From assembly GCA_036522275.1 (NCBI GenBank), contig DATDGC010000030.1, positions 1 to 6,873 on the forward strand: 6,873 nucleotides of DNA, written 5' to 3'. The translations under genes were made by a program, and so were the position numbers. This stretch comes from JAHFRG01 sp036522275 (lineage in GTDB: Bacteria; Pseudomonadota; Gammaproteobacteria; Burkholderiales; JAHFRG01). A model generated the notes under the pieces. That model searched no databases, was not told where the DNA came from, and saw only the letters and a list, made by a program, of their open reading frames with translations. Of this stretch, positions 6,746 to 6,873 are shown piece after piece (position 1 is the stretch's first letter; each line of letters opens with the position of its first letter).

Positions 6746-6873
6746 TGCACGCGGCATTTTCCCTCACCGGCTAGGCATCTTCCAGCTACTGCCCCTTTGA
6801 CTGAAGTTTTTCAATCTTTGTCCCGCCCGTGAAAATGAGGGAGTACAACTCGCGCTCGCCGACCGCTCGGCTG
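6746..6873 (+). other. Right-end segment without a supportable gene
   Basis: 128 bases follow the channel stop. I see no terminator with a T-run and no convincing gene. A GTG (6829) / ATG (6835) frame stays open to the end of the window but has no Shine-Dalgarno and only 13-15 codons. Confidence 0.4.

Noticed and set aside
6829..6873. Start of a next gene at GTG 6829 or ATG 6835
   Set aside because: Open to the window end but only 13-15 codons, with no Shine-Dalgarno and no recognisable sequence.
1..6873. tRNA, rRNA, CRISPR array, insertion sequence or attachment site
   Set aside because: I saw no repeated spacer-repeat pattern, no terminal inverted repeats with transposase, and no tRNA-like cloverleaf in any intergenic region.

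Overview
This window looks like chromosomal DNA from a Gram-negative proteobacterium. The evidence is an outer-membrane OprB-type porin, a periplasmic nitrate reductase operon of the napEDABC type, and inner-membrane ion channels. The gene order and protein sequence style fit a betaproteobacterium best, but that placement is an inference from recollected family sequences, not from a search.

Layout, left to right. (1) Positions 1-1122 (+) hold the C-terminal 373 residues of a carbohydrate-selective porin whose start lies outside the window. (2) Positions 1168-1629 (-) encode a small three-helix ion-channel-like protein, convergent with the porin, whose selectivity-filter segment is TTLGAS instead of the usual TVGYG. 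(3) Positions 1630-1885 are the divergent control region between that channel and the nap operon. It holds a perfect TATAAT facing the channel, an imperfect inverted repeat overlapping it, and a previously unlisted 21-codon leader ORF. That ORF has a strong Shine-Dalgarno, and its TGA overlaps the napE ATG (TGATG). (4) Positions 1886-5914 (+) are the compact operon napE-napD-napA-napB-napC. (5) Positions 6068-6745 (+) encode a six-helix potassium channel with a canonical TVGFGD filter and a GTG start behind a strong Shine-Dalgarno. (6) Positions 6746-6873 contain no gene I can support.

Together the nap genes describe a quinol-to-nitrate chain. NapC (membrane tetraheme cytochrome) takes electrons from quinol and passes them to the diheme NapB, which feeds the molybdenum/4Fe-4S enzyme NapA in the periplasm. 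NapD is the chaperone for the NapA Tat signal, and NapE is a small membrane protein of unknown function. No napF, napG, napH or napL is present in the window.

The most striking observation is an in-frame amber codon (TAG, 3234-3236) at codon 296 of napA. The remaining 535 sense codons are intact and in frame, and reading through gives 831 residues, the normal NapA length. Upstream and downstream nap genes show no decay. The plausible explanations are a base-call error, a fresh nonsense mutation, or suppression/recoding. Ordinary use of TAG as a stop by napA itself and by the minus-strand channel argues against genome-wide amber reassignment. The nap genes are also visibly richer in G+C than the porin on the left.
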